Shown in pieces: positions 52,536-61,221 of a DNA stretch of 64,000 nt. The position numbers were made by a program, and so were the translations under genes. Position 1 is the stretch's first letter; the number at the start of each line of letters is the position of its first letter. The notes below the pieces were generated by a model, which saw only the letters and a program-made list of their open reading frames with translations, did no database searches and was not told where the DNA came from. The DNA is from Xanthobacteraceae bacterium (lineage in GTDB: Bacteria; Pseudomonadota; Alphaproteobacteria; Rhizobiales; Xanthobacteraceae): positions 1 to 64,000 of the forward strand of contig JARBUD010000005.1 in assembly GCA_029239875.1 (NCBI GenBank). Direction: 5' to 3'.

Positions 52536-52552
52536 GGTTACGAATTGTGACC
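52536..52552. promoter_or_regulatory. Candidate HxlR operator between azoR and its regulator
   Basis: GGTTACGAATTGTGACC, an imperfect inverted repeat (GGTTAC/GTGACC, five of six pairs), in the divergent intergenic region 22 bp before the azoR start. Assignment to the HxlR protein rests only on location. Confidence 0.35.
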
Positions 52553-52620
52553 TGGACTAATTACGTACCCATCCTCATATTGCGCAAGAACGCACATCAC
52601 CCATACCGAGGCACACGGAA

Positions 52621-53049
52621 GTGACTGAGGCACATCATGATTTTCAAAGCGAGGGCTGCCGCGAGGTGAGCCGCGTGCTCGCCCGCATCGGCGACAAATG
52701 GAGCGTGCTCATCGTCATGATGCTCGCTGACGGCCCTCGCCGCTTCAACGAGATGAAGCGGCTGATCAACGGCATCTCGCAGCGCATGCTCACCCTCACC
52801 TTACGCGGCCTGGAGCGCGACGGGCTGGTCTCGCGCACCGTCTACCCCACCATCCCGCCGCGCGTGGACTACGAGCTCACCCCGCTCGGCCATTCGCTGC
52901 GCGAGCCGGTGATGGCGCTCGGCCAATGGGCGCTGGCCAACACCGGCGCGATCGCGCAGGCCCAGGCGCAGTTCGACAAGCGCTGCACCGACGAGGGCAA
53001 GGGCCTACGCAGCAGCACGAACAATGGCCGCGCAGGGCGCGCGGCATGA
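52621..53049 (+). CDS. HxlR-family transcriptional regulator
   Basis: 142-residue winged-helix regulator. [47 protein letters not shown] is the HxlR DNA-binding core (with one cysteine, Cys in EGCREV, that could sense thiol-reactive ligands), followed by [30 protein letters not shown]. The start is the GTG at 52621; no in-frame ATG precedes the core. Its stop overlaps the ABM-domain gene (ATGA). Probably controls azoR and this operon. Confidence 0.92.
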   Translation: MTEAHHDFQSEGCREVSRVLARIGDKWSVLIVMMLADGPRRFNEMKRLINGISQRMLTLTLRGLERDGLVSRTVYPTIPPRVDYELTPLGHSLREPVMALGQWALANTGAIAQAQAQFDKRCTDEGKGLRSSTNNGRAGRAA

Positions 53050-53360
53050 TCATCCTCATCAACGTCTTCACCGTCGCCCCCGCCAACCAGCAGCGGCTGA
53101 TCGAGATACTGACGGCGGCGACGGAGGGCTCGGTCAACCGCGCCGAGGGCTTCATCTCGGCGACGCTCCACCGCAGCCTCGATGGCACGAAGGTGACGAT
53201 GTACGCGCAATGGCGTCGCCTGGAGGATTACGAGGCCATGCGCCGCGCGCCCGGCCCGCTGCCCTTCTTCGAGGAGGCACTGTCCATCGCCACTTTCGAT
53301 CCCGGCATCTATCAGGTGGTGCGCAGCTTCACCCCCGACAGAGGCGAAGCCGCCTGCTGA
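53046..53360 (+). CDS. Antibiotic biosynthesis monooxygenase (ABM) domain protein
   Basis: 104-residue dimeric ferredoxin-like-fold protein. [44 protein letters not shown] and LEDYEAMRR are the ABM/DUF4188-like pattern; members oxidise quinones or are small accessory proteins. The start overlaps the hxlR-type gene stop by four bases, so it is translationally coupled. Together with azoR it points to quinone or aromatic stress handling. Confidence 0.88.
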   Translation: MIILINVFTVAPANQQRLIEILTAATEGSVNRAEGFISATLHRSLDGTKVTMYAQWRRLEDYEAMRRAPGPLPFFEEALSIATFDPGIYQVVRSFTPDRGEAAC

Positions 53361-53384
53361 GCGGGAGGCTCAAGCCTCCAATCC

Positions 53385-53395
53385 TAATTATTGAT
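53385..53395. promoter_or_regulatory. Motif TAATTATTGAT before the second FadR-type regulator
   Basis: The 11-bp word TAATTATTGAT lies 66 bp before the regulator start and recurs exactly at 54232-54242 before the CaiB-type gene. This is an AT-rich word in a GC-rich genome, so identical copies at two linked promoters suggest an operator of the regulator encoded between them. Confidence 0.55.
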
Positions 53396-53461
53396 GCAAA
53401 GCGGCCCGTGCGGTAGTTTCCCCGCAGCGCCCCGGCGCTGCGCAAGCTCAAGGACCGCCGA

Positions 53462-54187
53462 ATGCCCGCCGCCCCGATCGTCCGCCACTCCCTGCACGAA
53501 TCGCTCGTGGCGCCGCTGCGCGAGATGATCCTGCAGGGCGAACTCAGGCCCGGCGACAAGGTGCCGGAGGAGCAGCTCTGCGAACGGTTCGGCGTGTCGC
53601 GCACCCCGATCCGCGAGGCGCTGAAGGTGCTCGCCGCCGAGGGCGTGCTGCAGATCCTGCCGCATCGCGGCGCCATCGTCGCCCGCATCACCGAGGAGCA
53701 GGTCGAGGAGTTGTTCCCGATCATGGCCTCGCTGGAGCGCCTCGCCGGCCGGCTCGCCGCCGCCCATGCGAGCAACGCCGACATCGCCCGCGTGCGGGCG
53801 CTGCACGACCGCATGATCGACCATTTCGAGAAGGGCGAGGAGGTCGAGTATCTCAGCCACAACCGACTGATCCACGAGGCGTTCTTCGACCTCGCCGGCA
53901 ATGCGACGCTCGCGGCCTTCTACCAGCAGATCCTCACCCGCATCCACGCCTGCCGCTTTGTGATGCGCAAGAGCCGCGAGCACTGGACCGCCGCCGTAGC
54001 CGACCATGAGAAGATCATCGCCGCACTGGAGGCACGCGACGGCGAGCGACTCGGCGATCTCCTGGAGGTGCATGTCACCGGCACCACCGCCGGCATCGCC
54101 CACGCCTTCATCGCCCGCATGAAGGAGGAGGCGCAGGAAGTCCCCGCCGCCCACGCCCGCCGCAACCCGAGCCGCCTCACCGCCTGA
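53462..54187 (+). CDS. FadR-subfamily GntR transcriptional regulator (FCD domain)
   Basis: 241-residue paralogue of the regulator at 51112 (the two align throughout). Winged helix: SLHESLVAPLREMILQGELR, LCERFGVSRTPIREALKVLAAEG; FCD domain: HNRLIHEAFFDLAGNATLAAFY, HWTAAVADHEKIIAALEARDG. ATG 53462. It precedes the CaiB/enoyl-CoA gene pair by 76 bp and likely regulates them and itself through the repeated TAATTATTGAT motif. Confidence 0.92.
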   Translation: MPAAPIVRHSLHESLVAPLREMILQGELRPGDKVPEEQLCERFGVSRTPIREALKVLAAEGVLQILPHRGAIVARITEEQVEELFPIMASLERLAGRLAAAHASNADIARVRALHDRMIDHFEKGEEVEYLSHNRLIHEAFFDLAGNATLAAFYQQILTRIHACRFVMRKSREHWTAAVADHEKIIAALEARDGERLGDLLEVHVTGTTAGIAHAFIARMKEEAQEVPAAHARRNPSRLTA

Positions 54188-54231
54188 AAGCACCATCCCG
54201 CCCGCGACAGCGGGCTCCGCATCTCGATCTG

Positions 54232-54242
54232 TAATTATTGAT
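54232..54242. promoter_or_regulatory. Motif TAATTATTGAT before the CaiB-type gene
   Basis: Exact second copy of the motif at 53385. Here it continues to TAATTATTGATTA, giving TAAT/ATTA arms around a 5-bp centre. It is 21 bp upstream of the CoA-transferase start, where a bound repressor would block transcription. Confidence 0.55.
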
Positions 54243-54263
54243 TAGAGTCGAAAGGCCAAACCG

Positions 54264-55535
54264 ATGAGCGACGTTCTGGACCAGACCCGGCAGGCGGCAG
54301 CCGCCCCGCAGCGCGAGGTGCAACCGACCACGGCCGCCCGGCCCCTGCCGCTCGCAGGCGTGCGCGTGCTCGACGTCAGCCAGGTCATGGCCGGCCCCTA
54401 TAGCTGCATGCTGCTCGGCGATCTCGGCGCCGACGTCATCAAGATCGAGCCGCCCGGCACCGGCGACCAGACGCGCGGCGCCATGGGTTTCAAGATGAAG
54501 GGGCCCGACAGCATGGGCTTCCTCAACATGAACCGGAACAAGCGCTCGCTCGCCGTCAACCTCAAGAGCGAGGCCGGCCGCGAGGTGTTCTACGAGCTGG
54601 TGAAGAGTGCCGACATCCTGGTCGAGAACTATCGGCCCGGCGTGATGAAGAAGCTGAAGTGCGACTACGAGACGGTGCGTGCGCTCAATCCGCGCCTCGT
54701 CTACGTCTCCATCTCCGGCTTCGGCCAGACCGGTCCCTGGGCTGGGCGACCCGGCTTCGATTTGATGGCGCAGGCCATGTCCGGCGTGATGAGCGTCACC
54801 GGCCATCCCGGCGGCCCGCCGGTCAAGGCCGGCGTGCCGGTCGCCGACATTGGCTGCGGCCTGTTCGCCACCCATGCCGCGCTCGCCGCCTATATCGGCG
54901 CGAAGAACACCGGCGAGGGCCAGTATATCGACGCCTCGCTGTTCGAGGCGGCGCTCGCCTTCTCGGTGTGGGACATCTCCGAATATTGGGGCCGCGGCAC
55001 GCAGCCGATCCCGCTCGGCACCGCCAACCGCATGAGCGCGCCCTATCAGGCGGTGAAGTCGAAGGACGGCTATTTCGTCATGGGCGCCACCAACCAGAAG
55101 CTCTGGGTGCAGCTCTGCGAGGTCATCGGCCGCCCGGACCTCGTCGCCGATCCGTGCTTCGCGACCAACCCCGACCGCCTTGCCAACCGCGAGGCGCTGA
55201 TCGAGGAGCTGGAGAAGGCCTTCGTCACCCGTACATCCGACGAATGGGTCGAGGCACTGCTCGCCGCCGGCATCCCGGCCGGCACCATGTACAGCTATCC
55301 CGAGGCCTTCGAGAGCGAGCACGGCCAGCACCGGCAGATGCGGCTCGAGATCGACCATCCGAACGAAGGCAAGGTGTCCAATATTGGCTTTGCGGTTAAG
55401 CTCACCGGCACGCCGCAGCAGGTGCGCCGGCCCCCGCCGCTGCTTGGCCAGCACAGTGGGGAAATCCTCAACGAGATCGGCCTCGACGGCTCGGCCGTCG
55501 AGGACCTCGCCGCCCGCGGAGCCTTCGCCTCATGA
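54264..55535 (+). CDS. CaiB/BaiF family CoA transferase (type III)
   Basis: 423-residue type III CoA transferase that moves CoA between carboxylic acids. Motifs: PLAGVRVLDVSQVMAGPYSCMLLGDLGADVIKIE, MNRNKRSLAVNLKSEAGREV, VYVSISGFGQTGPWAGRPGFDLMAQAMSG with the catalytic aspartate 166, and YIDASLFEAALAF. A 35-residue unconserved N-terminal extension precedes the fold. Start ATG 54264. Its stop overlaps the hydratase-like gene by 4 bp, so the two act together: activation of an acid as CoA ester, then modification. Acid unknown. Confidence 0.93.
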   Translation: MSDVLDQTRQAAAAPQREVQPTTAARPLPLAGVRVLDVSQVMAGPYSCMLLGDLGADVIKIEPPGTGDQTRGAMGFKMKGPDSMGFLNMNRNKRSLAVNLKSEAGREVFYELVKSADILVENYRPGVMKKLKCDYETVRALNPRLVYVSISGFGQTGPWAGRPGFDLMAQAMSGVMSVTGHPGGPPVKAGVPVADIGCGLFATHAALAAYIGAKNTGEGQYIDASLFEAALAFSVWDISEYWGRGTQPIPLGTANRMSAPYQAVKSKDGYFVMGATNQKLWVQLCEVIGRPDLVADPCFATNPDRLANREALIEELEKAFVTRTSDEWVEALLAAGIPAGTMYSYPEAFESEHGQHRQMRLEIDHPNEGKVSNIGFAVKLTGTPQQVRRPPPLLGQHSGEILNEIGLDGSAVEDLAARGAFAS

Positions 55536-56335
55536 GCCTCGCAGCCACGTCCGACGCGCCGCCCTCCGATCAGGGCACGGTCCGCTTCACCCGCGACGGC
55601 GCGGTCGCCCACCTCGTCTTCGACCGGCCGGCCGCCCGCAACGCCATGACCTGGCGCATGTATGAGGAACTCGCCGCCGCCTGCGCAGCGATCGCCGAGG
55701 ACCGCTCGATCCGCGTCGCCGTGCTGCGCGGTGCCGGCGGCAAGGCCTTCGTCGCCGGCACCGACATTGAGCAATTCCGCAGCTTCACCTCGGGCGACGA
55801 CGGCATCGCCTATGAGGCGGCGGTCGAGCGCTATGTCGGCGCGCTGGAGACGCTGCCGGTCCCGACCGTCGCGGTGGTCGAAGGCTGGGCGGTCGGCGGC
55901 GGCATGATGCTCGCCAATGCCTGCGATTTCCGCCTCGCCACGCCCGGCGCGCGCTTCGGCGTGCCGATCGCCCGCACGCTGGGAAACTGCCTCTCCGCCA
56001 ACAATCTGCGCCGGCTGACCTCGACGCTCGGCGCACCGCTGGTGCGACGCATGCTGCTCTGCGCCGAGACGCCGGCGGCCGAGGAGATGCCGCCGAACTA
56101 TGTCACTGTGGCGTCCGCCGAGGCCATCGACGCCGAGGTGGAAGCGCTGTGCGGCCGTCTCGCTGCCAATGCGCCGATCACTTTGCGCGTCACCCGCGAG
56201 ATGCTGCGCCGCCTCGCCGAGGACCCGCAGGCGGCCGACGCGGACCTGTTGCGCGAAACCTATGGCAGCGCCGATTTCCGCGAGGGCGTGGAGGCTTTCC
56301 TCGCCAAGCGCCCGCCGGTCTGGCGGGGGCAGTAG
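55532..56335 (+). CDS. Enoyl-CoA hydratase/isomerase-fold protein
   Basis: 267-residue crotonase-superfamily member. CoA-binding AAGGKAFVAGTDIEQF and oxyanion-hole VEGWAVGGGMMLANACDFRLA are normal. The position that usually holds the first catalytic glutamate (PE in the crotonase signature) reads PI (Ile146), and the next helix SANNLRRL replaces the usual glycine-rich turn. So it may not be a true hydratase; isomerase, hydrolase or lyase activity is possible. It overlaps the CaiB-type gene and is likely part of the same CoA-dependent pathway. Confidence 0.9.
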   Translation: MSLAATSDAPPSDQGTVRFTRDGAVAHLVFDRPAARNAMTWRMYEELAAACAAIAEDRSIRVAVLRGAGGKAFVAGTDIEQFRSFTSGDDGIAYEAAVERYVGALETLPVPTVAVVEGWAVGGGMMLANACDFRLATPGARFGVPIARTLGNCLSANNLRRLTSTLGAPLVRRMLLCAETPAAEEMPPNYVTVASAEAIDAEVEALCGRLAANAPITLRVTREMLRRLAEDPQAADADLLRETYGSADFREGVEAFLAKRPPVWRGQ

Positions 56336-56380
56336 TTTTCGATCGTCATTCGGGCAGAAACGCCGCTTCCGCCAATAGAC

Positions 56381-56555
56381 CGTCATCCTGAGGTGCCCGG
56401 CGTTAGCCGGGCCTCGAAGGATGCTCGTCTGGGTGCGCTTAAACGACCATCCTTCGAGGCTCCCCCGGATCAAGTCCGGGGTCGCACCTCAGGATGACGA
56501 CGCATTGTGGGTCAGGCCCTGAAATGCCCGGCCAATGGCCGAGCCTCGAAGGATG
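56381..56555. repeat. Dispersed palindromic elements, type A, three units
   Basis: Units at 56381-56426 (CGTCATCCTGAGGTGC to GCCTCGAAGGATGCTC), 56448-56499 (inverted; interrupted by CGGATCAAGTCCGG), and a degenerate third at 56511-56555 (GGCCCTGAAATGCCCGGCC to CTCGAAGGATGG). They fill the gap between the convergent hydratase-like and aapJ-like genes. Confidence 0.85.
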
Positions 56556-56561
56556 GCCGCC

Positions 56562-57575
56562 TCACCTGATCGGCGGGGCGTACTGGATGCCGCCGGCGCT
56601 CCAAAGCTGGTTGATGCCGCGCGGAATACCGAGCTTCGACTGGGTGCCGATATTGCGCTCGAACACCTCGCCGTAATTGCCGACATTCTTGACGATGCGC
56701 ACCGCCCAGTCCTTGGTCAAGCCGAGCTGTTCACCATAGCTGCCGTCAGTGCCGACGAAGCGCTGCACGTCGGGCTTCTGCGACTTCAGCGCCTGCTCCA
56801 GCGTCGCCTGGCTGATGCCGAGCTCTTCGGCGTTCAGGAGGGCGTAGAAGCTCCACTTGACGGCGTTCAGCCACACATCGTCGCCCTGGCGCACCACCGG
56901 GCCGAGCGGCTCCTTGGAGATCACGTCGGGCAGCACGATGTAGTCGGCCGGCTTGGCGAGGCGCAGCCGCAGCGCATAGAGCTGCGACACGTCGGTGGTG
57001 AGCACGTCGCACTTGCCCTCGTCATAGGCCTTCACGACCTCGTCGACGGTCGGCAGCTCGATCAGCTCGAGCGCCATATTGTTCTGCTTGAAGAAGTCCC
57101 GCGCATTGCCGACGCTGGTGGTGCCGCTCTGGGTGCAGACCTTGGACTTGTCGAGCTCCAGCGCGGTGTCGACCTTCTTCGCCACCGGGACGAGGAAACC
57201 CTGGCCGTCATAGTAGGAGACCGCGGCGAACAGCAGCTTGAGGTCGGCCTCGCGCTGCATTGTCCAGGTGGAGTTGCGCGAAAGCAGATCGATCTCGCCC
57301 TTCTGTAGTGCCGGGAAGCGCGCATCGGCCGAGAGTGGCACATATTCGACCTTCGAGGCGTCGTCGAAGATCGCCGCCGCCACGGCGCGGCAGAAATCGA
57401 CGTCGAAGCCCGACCACTGGCCCTTGTCGTCCTTGGCCGAGAAGCCCGCGAGGCCCTGGCTGACGCCGCATTTCAGCGTGCCGCGGGCCTTCACGTCGGC
57501 GAGCGTATCGGCATGACCGAGGCCGGCCGTCACGAAGATGCCGGCCGCGGCCAGCGCAAATGCGATCTTTTTCAT
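56562..57575 (-). CDS. aapJ: Amino-acid ABC transporter substrate-binding protein, AapJ/BztA-like (orphan)
   Basis: 337-residue periplasmic binding protein for general L-amino-acid uptake. Signal peptide MKKIAFALAAAGIFVTAGLG then HA. The mature chain has LKCGVSQGLAGFSAKDDKGQWSGFDVDFCRAVAAAIF, the family words LLSRNSTWTMQREA, CTQSGTTSVGNARDFFK and NGGIQYAPP-type SAGGIQYAPPIR at the end. No aapQMP permease or ATPase genes are near it, so it is an orphan whose partner may be elsewhere. ATG 57575 follows GGGGGAAAC. Confidence 0.9.
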   Translation of the reverse strand: MKKIAFALAAAGIFVTAGLGHADTLADVKARGTLKCGVSQGLAGFSAKDDKGQWSGFDVDFCRAVAAAIFDDASKVEYVPLSADARFPALQKGEIDLLSRNSTWTMQREADLKLLFAAVSYYDGQGFLVPVAKKVDTALELDKSKVCTQSGTTSVGNARDFFKQNNMALELIELPTVDEVVKAYDEGKCDVLTTDVSQLYALRLRLAKPADYIVLPDVISKEPLGPVVRQGDDVWLNAVKWSFYALLNAEELGISQATLEQALKSQKPDVQRFVGTDGSYGEQLGLTKDWAVRIVKNVGNYGEVFERNIGTQSKLGIPRGINQLWSAGGIQYAPPIR

Positions 57576-57624
57576 GTTTCCCCCAGATCGATCGATGTCG
57601 CCTGGACGCACGGAACTCTGAGAC

Positions 57625-58257
57625 TCAGAGCTCCGGCGCCTGACGAATGACGACCTTGGTGCCGACCGGCACGCGGTTGAAGAGATCCTGCACGTCCGGA
57701 TTGATCAGACGGAAGCAGCCCGAGGAGACGGCCATGCCAATGGTGTCGGGCATGTTGGTGCCGTGAATGCGGTAGACCGTGGAGCCGAGATAGAGCGCGG
57801 CGGCACCCATCGGGTTGCCGGGCCCGCCGGCCATCCAGCGCGGCAGATAGGGCTGGCGCTGGATCATCTCCGGCGGCGGCGTCCAGTCCGGCCACTCGGC
57901 CTTGCGGCTCACCTTCTGCAGGCCGGCCCACTGGAAGCCGTCGCGCCCGACACCGATGCCGTAGCGCAGCGCCCGGTTGTCGCCCTGCACGAAATAGAGG
58001 AAGCGCTCATTGGTGTGGATGATGATGGTGCCCGGCGCCTCGTTGGTGCGGAAATACACCGGCTGGCGGCGGAAGGCCGGATCGAGTTGCTCCTCTTCCG
58101 CCGAAGGCACGTAGCCCGGCTTCTCCGGAACGTCGACGATCTGGCTGCCCAGCGTCGCCGGCGGCCGCACCTGGGCGTCGGCGGCGGAAAAGGACAGGGC
58201 GGCCAAGATCGCCACACTCGCAGCGGCCAGCGCTGCTCCCGTCATGCGAAGACGCAT
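57625..58257 (-). CDS. L,D-transpeptidase (YkuD domain)
   Basis: 210-residue exported enzyme that forms 3-3 peptidoglycan cross-links or anchors proteins to the wall. Signal peptide RLRMTGAALAAASVAILAAL ending SAADA. YkuD domain (~80-205): IIIHTNERFLYFVQGDNRALRYGIGVGRDGF, GNPMGAAALYLG, and the catalytic YRIHGTNMPDTIGMAVSSGC followed by FRL, with His and Cys present. ATG 58257 is preceded by AAGGGGGAG; a GTG two codons earlier would fall in that ribosome site. Confidence 0.93.
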   Translation of the reverse strand: MRLRMTGAALAAASVAILAALSFSAADAQVRPPATLGSQIVDVPEKPGYVPSAEEEQLDPAFRRQPVYFRTNEAPGTIIIHTNERFLYFVQGDNRALRYGIGVGRDGFQWAGLQKVSRKAEWPDWTPPPEMIQRQPYLPRWMAGGPGNPMGAAALYLGSTVYRIHGTNMPDTIGMAVSSGCFRLINPDVQDLFNRVPVGTKVVIRQAPEL

Positions 58258-58374
58258 TCTCACTCCCCCTTGGATGGCTGCGGCGGGCCTGGGCTGGCCG
58301 GCACCGAGTCACGGGTCGCTCCCGACTACCGATCGAACGGGGGAAATGCCAGCAAGTCAATCACAGGAAGATGA

Positions 58375-58408
58375 AATCTGCGCCGGTACCGTTCCACCGG
58401 CGCAGATT
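58375..58408 (-). terminator. Terminator hairpin after xylA
   Basis: Perfect 13-bp stem, AATCTGCGCCGGT with ACCGGCGCAGATT and an 8-base loop, beginning five bases beyond the xylA stop. On the minus strand the stem is followed by TCATCTTCC, so the U tract is weak. It marks the end of the regulator-xylB-xylA operon. Confidence 0.75.
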
Positions 58409-58412
58409 GGGA

Positions 58413-59732
58413 TCAGCGCAGATAGCTTCCGACCAGCGCCTCGAAGCGCTCCTGGCGGCCCGAGCGTGGCTGCGGATCGAGGCCCTGTGCCTCGACGCGG
58501 GCTGCGATCGCTTCGAGCGACGCACCTTCTCCGAGCATCGCCCTGTTCTCCGGCTCGCCCCAGCCGGCATAGCGAGCGTCGACCGCCTTCCTGAGTGCGC
58601 CATCCTCGAACATGTCGGCGGCGATCAGCAGCGCCCGCGCGCAGACGTCGATGGCGGCGGCGTGGGCGAGCACGAGGTCCTCCGGCTCGATCGATTGGCG
58701 GCGGATCTTGGCGTCGAAATTGGTGCCGCCGGTGGTGTAGCCACCGGCCTTCAGGATCTCGTAGAAGGCGAGCGCGGTGTCCTCGACATTGGTCGGGAAC
58801 TGGTCGGTGTCCCAGCCGGACTGGGCGTCGCCCTTGTTCATGTCGATCGAGCCGAAGATGCCGAGCGCCGTTGCCATGGCGATCTCGTGCTCGAAGCTGT
58901 GGCCGGCGAGCGTTGCGTGGTTGGCCTCGATGTTGACTTTAACCTCCTTCTCCAGCCCGGCGCGACAGAGCAGGCCGTACACCGTGCCGACATCGAAGTC
59001 GTACTGGTGCTTGGTCGGCTCCTGCGGCTTCGGCTCGATCAGGATCGTACCCTTGAATCCGATCTTGTATTTGTGCTCGACGACGAGGTTGAGGAAGCGG
59101 CCCATCTGGTCGAGCTCGCGCGGCAGCGAGGTGTTGAGCAGCGTCTCGTAGCCCTCGCGCCCGCCCCACAGCACATAGTTCTGGCCGCCGAGCTCGTGCG
59201 TCACCTCCAGCACGTTCTTCACCTGCGCCGCGGCATAGGCGAAGACGTCCGGGTCGGGATTGGTGGCGGCGCCGGCCATGAAGCGGCGATTGGAGAACAG
59301 GTTCGCCGTGCCCCAGAGCAGGCGGACCTTCTCGGTCTCCATCTTCTTCGCGAAGATATCGGCGATAGCGCGGACATTCGCATTCGATTCCTTCAGCGAC
59401 TTGCCCTCGGGGGCAATGTCGCGGTCGTGGAAGGCGAAGAACGGCACGTCGAGGATGCGGAACAGCTCGAAGGCGACCTCGGCCTTGGCCCGCGCCAGCT
59501 CCATCTCGTCGCTGCCGTGCATCCACGGGCGCAGAAAAGTCTCGCCACCGAACGGGTCGCCGCCCGGCCAGGTGAAGCTGTGCCAGTAGGCGACGGCGAA
59601 GCGCAGATGCTCCTCCATGCGCTTGCCGAGCACCATGCAGTTCTTGTCATACCAGCGGTAGACGAAGGTATCCCGGCTCGTCGGACCGGCATATTTCAGC
59701 GGTGCGATCTCGGGAAAGAAGCGGGCGTTCAT
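58413..59732 (-). CDS. xylA: Xylose isomerase XylA
   Basis: Converts D-xylose to D-xylulose. The 439-residue class II enzyme has the active-site segments [13 protein letters not shown] (histidine base), [40 protein letters not shown] and [21 protein letters not shown], with both metal sites complete. ATG 59732 overlaps the xylB stop by four bases. It is the last gene of the operon, with a strong hairpin just beyond. Confidence 0.97.
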   Translation of the reverse strand: MNARFFPEIAPLKYAGPTSRDTFVYRWYDKNCMVLGKRMEEHLRFAVAYWHSFTWPGGDPFGGETFLRPWMHGSDEMELARAKAEVAFELFRILDVPFFAFHDRDIAPEGKSLKESNANVRAIADIFAKKMETEKVRLLWGTANLFSNRRFMAGAATNPDPDVFAYAAAQVKNVLEVTHELGGQNYVLWGGREGYETLLNTSLPRELDQMGRFLNLVVEHKYKIGFKGTILIEPKPQEPTKHQYDFDVGTVYGLLCRAGLEKEVKVNIEANHATLAGHSFEHEIAMATALGIFGSIDMNKGDAQSGWDTDQFPTNVEDTALAFYEILKAGGYTTGGTNFDAKIRRQSIEPEDLVLAHAAAIDVCARALLIAADMFEDGALRKAVDARYAGWGEPENRAMLGEGASLEAIAARVEAQGLDPQPRSGRQERFEALVGSYLR

Positions 59733-61186
59733 GGGGTCACTCCCTTGAGGGCGGGGTACAGCGCCCGGTAGAGCGCGTGCCGTTCCGCATAGGCGGCTTG
59801 AAGGATGGGATCTGGCGCGATGGTTTCGATGCGGCGCGGCGGCAGGCAAATCGCCGCCGGGCTCTCGCCGGTCGCCGCCATGCGGGCGAGCCGCGCGGCG
59901 CCGAACGCCCCGCCCCGCTCGCCGTCCTCGACGCGGTGGAGCGGCAGGCCGAGCACGCTCGCCAGCACCGCGATCCAGAAGCGCGAGCGAGAGCCGCCGC
60001 CGATCACGTCGGCCTCGGTGAGCTTCGTGCCGGCGGCGGCGAGCGCGTCAAGGCAGTCCTTGAAGGCGAAGGCGACGCCTTCCAGCACCGCCTGCGTCAT
60101 CGCCTCGCGCGAGGCGTCATGATCAAGGTCGATGAAGGCGGCGCGGATCGCCGTGTCGTTGTGCGGCGTGCGCTCGCCGGAGAGATAGGGCAGGAAGATG
60201 GCCCGCGAGGGCGCGTCCGGCGCCTCGCCGAGCGGCGCCAGCAACTCGCCCGGCGCCACCTTGGTCGCGCCCGACCACCAGCCGAGCGCCGAGGCGGCGG
60301 AGAGGATGACGCCCATCTGGTGCCAGGTCGCGGGGATGGCGTGGCAGAAGGCGTGCACGCTGGAGCGCGGGTTCGGCGCGTAGCGGTCGGTGGTCGCCCA
60401 CAGCACGCCCGAGGTGCCGAGCGAGACGAAGGCATCGTTCGCATGGAACGCGCCGAGGCCGATGGCGCCGGCGGCGTTGTCCCCTGCCCCGCCCGCCAGC
60501 ACCGGGGGCGTCGCCATGCCCCAGCGGGCGGCGAGGTCCGGCTTGATCTTACCCGCCGCCGCGCTGCCCTCGACGAGGCGCGGCATGAAGGAGCGGTCCA
60601 TATAGGTCGCCGCCAGTGCCGCGTCCGACCAGTCGCGCTTGCCGACGTCGAGCCAGAGCGTGCCGGACGCGTCCGACATCTCCTCGACCATCTCGCCGGT
60701 CAGGCGATAGCCGACATAGGCCTTGGGCAGCAGCACCTTGGCCGTGCGGGCGAAGATGTCCGGCTCGTGCTTGCGCACCCAGAGCAGCTTCGGCGCGGTG
60801 AAGCCGGGAAAAGCGAGATTGCCGGCGACCTCATGCAGGTCGGGGAAGCGCTCCTCCAGCTCGCGGCACTCGGCGGAAGCGCGGCCGTCATTCCACAGGA
60901 TAGCCGGGCGCAACACGTCGCCATTTTTGTCTAAAAGCACGGCGCCGTGCATCTGGCCGGAAAGGCCGACGCCGCGCACGGCCGCGAGCGCCTGCGAGTT
61001 TTCGGCCTTCAGCCGGTCGATGCTGGCGAGCGTTGCTTCCCACCATTCCTCCGGACTCTGTTCGCTGAAGCCCCGCTGCGGACGGGAGATCGCCAGTGGC
61101 GTCTCCGCCGTCGCGATGACGGTCTGCGCGTCGTCGACCAGCACCGCCTTGATGGCGGAGGTCCCGATGTCGAGGCCGAGAAACAT
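59729..61186 (-). CDS. xylB: Xylulokinase XylB
   Basis: Phosphorylates D-xylulose to enter the pentose phosphate pathway. 485 residues of the FGGY kinase family: [77 protein letters not shown] and [23 protein letters not shown]. Length and motifs are normal. ATG 61186, 35 bp after the regulator gene stop. Coupled to xylA. Confidence 0.96.
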   Translation of the reverse strand: MFLGLDIGTSAIKAVLVDDAQTVIATAETPLAISRPQRGFSEQSPEEWWEATLASIDRLKAENSQALAAVRGVGLSGQMHGAVLLDKNGDVLRPAILWNDGRASAECRELEERFPDLHEVAGNLAFPGFTAPKLLWVRKHEPDIFARTAKVLLPKAYVGYRLTGEMVEEMSDASGTLWLDVGKRDWSDAALAATYMDRSFMPRLVEGSAAAGKIKPDLAARWGMATPPVLAGGAGDNAAGAIGLGAFHANDAFVSLGTSGVLWATTDRYAPNPRSSVHAFCHAIPATWHQMGVILSAASALGWWSGATKVAPGELLAPLGEAPDAPSRAIFLPYLSGERTPHNDTAIRAAFIDLDHDASREAMTQAVLEGVAFAFKDCLDALAAAGTKLTEADVIGGGSRSRFWIAVLASVLGLPLHRVEDGERGGAFGAARLARMAATGESPAAICLPPRRIETIAPDPILQAAYAERHALYRALYPALKGVTP

Positions 61187-61221
61187 GCCTCACGCCCTTT
61201 CGGCACGGTTGGAGGGGAAAG

